A stretch of 15,705 nucleotides of DNA from positions 1 to 15,705 of the forward strand of contig JALNYY010000105.1 in assembly GCA_023229605.1 (NCBI GenBank), written 5' to 3'. Of the stretch, positions 13,572-15,705 are shown piece after piece (position 1 is the stretch's first letter; every line of letters begins with the position of its first letter). Position numbers and translations under genes: made by a program. The notes below the pieces were generated by a model. That model saw only the letters and a program-made list of their open reading frames with translations. It was not told the DNA's origin and searched no databases. Origin of the DNA: Methylobacter sp. (GTDB lineage: Bacteria; Pseudomonadota; Gammaproteobacteria; Methylococcales; Methylomonadaceae).

Positions 13572-14386
13572 ATATGAGTCCTATCGATCTACGCGAAAAA
13601 GCGCATTGGGTCTGGAGAGAAACGCTGGCAGTACATCGCCGGGCTCCTGAAACCCGTTTGGCCTCATCGCTCTCGTCCATCGAAATTTTCGTAACGCTTT
13701 ACTACGGCGGCGTACTGCGTTTCGATCCCAAACAACCGCTAGCCGAACACCGGGATCGTTGCGTTATCAGCAAAGGGCACGGCTCAATCTGTATGTACCC
13801 GATTCTGGCTGACTTGGGCTATTTCCCTCTTGACGAATTGCAGCGGGTCTGCCAAACCGGCAGCTTTCTTGGCGGGATACCGGACCCGGTGATTCCAGGC
13901 TACGAAACCGTCAACGGCTCACTGGGCCATGGCGTCGGTGTCGCAACCGGCATGGCTTTGGGACTGAAATGCAAAGGCAGCGATCGCAGCGTGTTTGTCG
14001 TATCCGGTGACGGCGAATTGCACGAGGGCGCAAACTGGGAAGCGATCATGTTTGCTTCTCAACATAAACTCGATAACCTGCATCTGATCGTCGATGACAA
14101 TCGAATCAGTATGCTCGGCTATACAGACGACATCATTAGCCACGGTTCGCTCTCTGCCCGCTTATCCGCTTTCGGCTGGGATTGCCTTGAAGTCGACGGG
14201 CACGATGTCGCAGCCGTGCAGACAGCCCTGCTGAAAATGAAAGAAAACCGCACAGGAAAACCTAAAGCATTGATAGCCCGGACTTTGAAAGGACACGGTG
14301 TGCCCGGCCTGGAAAACGCCCCACTTTCGCACATCATGAACCCCAAACCGGAGCTGATTGACAGCCTGCTGGAGCAAAACCCATGA
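13568..14386 (+). CDS. Transketolase N-terminal (ThDP-binding) subunit
   Basis: A complete 272-residue protein equal to the first third of transketolase. It binds the diphosphate of thiamine diphosphate and Mg2+: SGDGELHEGANWEA with G147-D148-G149 starts the ThDP motif, which ends about 30 residues later at VDDNRISM. ISKGHGS (near 70-76) and GSLGHGVGVATGMALG are the usual transketolase active-site histidine blocks. The enzyme moves two-carbon ketol units between sugars. Being split and inside a sugar operon, it is probably not the housekeeping enzyme but acts on a special donor or acceptor. The start is GTG at 13568, with GGAGA seven bases upstream, overlapping the previous stop as GTGA; an ATG two codons on is the alternative. 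Its stop overlaps the next gene as ATGA. Confidence 0.92.
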   Translation: MNMSPIDLREKAHWVWRETLAVHRRAPETRLASSLSSIEIFVTLYYGGVLRFDPKQPLAEHRDRCVISKGHGSICMYPILADLGYFPLDELQRVCQTGSFLGGIPDPVIPGYETVNGSLGHGVGVATGMALGLKCKGSDRSVFVVSGDGELHEGANWEAIMFASQHKLDNLHLIVDDNRISMLGYTDDIISHGSLSARLSAFGWDCLEVDGHDVAAVQTALLKMKENRTGKPKALIARTLKGHGVPGLENAPLSHIMNPKPELIDSLLEQNP

Positions 14387-15348
14387 GCATTAAACCTCTT
14401 GCGATGCGCGACGTATTGCTCGACCGTATCTGGAGAGCAATGGCGGAAGATTCGAAAATTTACTTCGTCAGCGCCGATTTCGGCTCCCCGGTCCTCGACA
14501 AAATTCGCGCCGATTTTCCTGACCGTTTCGTCAATGTCGGTATCGCCGAACAAAACCTGATCAACATTTCTGCGGGCTTGGCGCTGGAAGGCTATACCGT
14601 CTTCGCTTACGCGATTGCCCCCTTCATTACCATGCGTTGCTACGAGCAAATTCGGGTCAGCTTGGCGTTACTCTCTGAAGTGAGGCCCATGAACGTCAAT
14701 TTGATCGGCGTGGGCGCCGGTTACAGCTATGTCGTGTCCGGGCCGACCCACCAATGCTACGAAGACCTTACCCTGATGCGCGCCCTGCCCAATTTCAGAG
14801 TGCTTTCACCATCTGACCATGTCAGTGCCGGAGCCCTGTTTGATCGTTGCGCGAGCACTAAAGGCCCAAAATACCTGCGGTTTGATGCCCAAGTGTTGCC
14901 CGTAATCTATGAGAACGGCGCTCCAGACTTGGATGTCGGCTTTCATATCCACAGCACAGGCAAGGACATCTGCCTGATAGCGACGGGCTACATGCTGCAT
15001 ACCGCTCTCAACGTGGCCGAGAACCTCACCGCTGCCGGCCATTCGGTCGGAGTCATAGACCTATTCGATATTTCCAACTTTGCCGCAGACCAGCTTCAGG
15101 CCGTGCTCTCGTCTTACGCGGGCATCGTCACTCTCGAAGAAGGTTTCCGCGGCCGGGGCGGCGTCGATTCCATGTTCTTTGAATTCATTGCCCGGCGCGG
15201 CCTGTCTACACGCATGCTCAATATTGGCGTCGAGGGAGGCTACCGCTTTGAACTCGGCTCGCGTGAGGAACTGCACGAGCAGGTAGGAATCGGCCCCCAA
15301 TCCGTACTGCGTAGTGTTACAACATTTGTGCAATCACTTTCTGAATAA
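14383..15348 (+). CDS. Transketolase C-terminal (pyrimidine-binding and C-terminal) subunit
   Basis: A complete 321-residue partner of the preceding gene, covering the pyrimidine-binding and C-terminal domains of transketolase. The catalytic glutamate that activates the thiamine aminopyrimidine is E56 in NVGIAEQNLI. SGPTHQCYEDLTLMRALPNF corresponds to the conserved loop seen in transketolase and DXP synthase, and the C-terminal domain follows from about residue 180 (DICLIATGYMLHTAL, IDLFDI, VTLEEGF). Neither subunit has a full active site, so the two must form a heterotetramer-like complex. The ATGA overlap with the N-terminal subunit supports balanced co-translation. Sixteen bases separate it from the following PLP enzyme gene. 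Confidence 0.92.
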   Translation: MSIKPLAMRDVLLDRIWRAMAEDSKIYFVSADFGSPVLDKIRADFPDRFVNVGIAEQNLINISAGLALEGYTVFAYAIAPFITMRCYEQIRVSLALLSEVRPMNVNLIGVGAGYSYVVSGPTHQCYEDLTLMRALPNFRVLSPSDHVSAGALFDRCASTKGPKYLRFDAQVLPVIYENGAPDLDVGFHIHSTGKDICLIATGYMLHTALNVAENLTAAGHSVGVIDLFDISNFAADQLQAVLSSYAGIVTLEEGFRGRGGVDSMFFEFIARRGLSTRMLNIGVEGGYRFELGSREELHEQVGIGPQSVLRSVTTFVQSLSE

Positions 15349-15364
15349 TTTTGGTGAAAATAAG

Positions 15365-15705
15365 ATGAAATTTCCTTTGATGCGTAACAACATCCTGCGC
15401 GAAGATCTTGACGCAGTAATTGAACATTTGAAGCAGGACGACCCGATCCTGACTCACGGCGCCAACGTAAGAGCATTCGAAGCGGAATGGTCTGAATGGC
15501 TAGGCGTGAAATACAGCGTATTCGTTAACTCAGGTGCGTCTGCAAACCTGTTGACCATGGCGATACTGAAGATTCGCCACCCTGAGGGCGGTGAAATCAT
15601 TGTTCCACCGCTGACATGGATTTCCGATGTTTCATCTGTGCTGCAAAACGGGTTCACTCCGGTATTTGCCGACATCGATCCAAGCACTCTGGCAATGGAC
15701 ACAAC
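15365..15705 (+). CDS. DegT/DnrJ/EryC1/StrS PLP enzyme, RfbH-like (5' part)
   Basis: The first 113 codons of a sugar aminotransferase/dehydratase family protein, cut by the right edge. Seen: the N-terminal FPLMRNNILREDLDAVIEHL, then DDPILTHGANVRAFEAEWSE, YSVFVNSGASANLLTM (the PLP-phosphate-binding SGASA turn) and IIVPPLTWISDVSSVLQNGF. This start is like RfbH-type proteins (CDP-4-keto-6-deoxyglucose 3-dehydratase) and their relatives. The decisive residue, lysine for an aminotransferase or histidine for a 3-dehydratase, lies beyond the window, so amination cannot be told from C-3 deoxygenation. It follows the transketolase pair by 16 bases with only a weak GGTG ribosome site and is clearly in the same operon. 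Confidence 0.88.
   Translation, partial: MKFPLMRNNILREDLDAVIEHLKQDDPILTHGANVRAFEAEWSEWLGVKYSVFVNSGASANLLTMAILKIRHPEGGEIIVPPLTWISDVSSVLQNGFTPVFADIDPSTLAMDT

Noticed and set aside
13568..15348. Two-gene transketolase as a frameshifted single gene
   Set aside because: The ATGA overlap, complete domain boundaries and the known existence of split transketolases point to two genuine genes.

Overview
The window reads as a chromosomal segment of a gammaproteobacterium. Three things suggest this: the order glnE-ilvE-waaF-waaC, familiar from Pseudomonas-type genomes; an endonuclease III of exactly 211 residues whose active-site lysine and aspartate and four cluster cysteines fall at the E. coli positions; and several families of dispersed palindromic repeats. 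A methanotroph-like member (Methylococcales) would fit the copper-linked RiPP operon and the repeats, but that placement is inference, not something the sequence proves.

Layout. (1) Bases 1-5617, minus strand: glnE (glutamine synthetase adenylyltransferase), ilvE (branched-chain aminotransferase), waaF and the start of waaC (LPS inner-core heptosyltransferases). The gaps between glnE, ilvE and waaF hold palindromic repeats, and glnE carries a dispersed palindrome read in frame. (2) 5772-6236, plus strand: a small Cys-containing lipoprotein of unknown role. (3) 6307-8398, minus strand: a three-gene operon for a bufferin/HvfA-type modified peptide, made of a secreted precursor (BufA), a DUF692/MbnB-like enzyme (BufB) and its DUF2063 partner (BufC). 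All six precursor cysteines sit in E-x-x-C. (4) 8726-9361, minus strand: nth. (5) 9416-9696, plus strand: remnants of a small frameshifted gene of unknown family. (6) 9917-15705, plus strand: a tightly packed operon for an activated unusual sugar of a surface or exopolysaccharide. It holds a possible 51-residue membrane peptide, a B12-type radical SAM protein, a GHMP sugar kinase, a GDP-fucose-synthase-like epimerase/reductase, a two-subunit transketolase and a truncated DegT/RfbH-like PLP enzyme.

How they work together. The peptide operon probably buffers copper in the periplasm: BufB, helped by BufC, converts precursor cysteines into metal-binding heterocycles. In the sugar operon, short gaps and 4-base stop/start overlaps imply co-translation. 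The gene set fits building a sugar skeleton by ketol transfer, phosphorylating it (probably at the anomeric position), reshaping the activated sugar by epimerisation/reduction and by PLP-dependent amination or deoxygenation, with a radical SAM step added. The exact sugar cannot be read from this window. No tRNA, rRNA, CRISPR array or transposase gene was seen.
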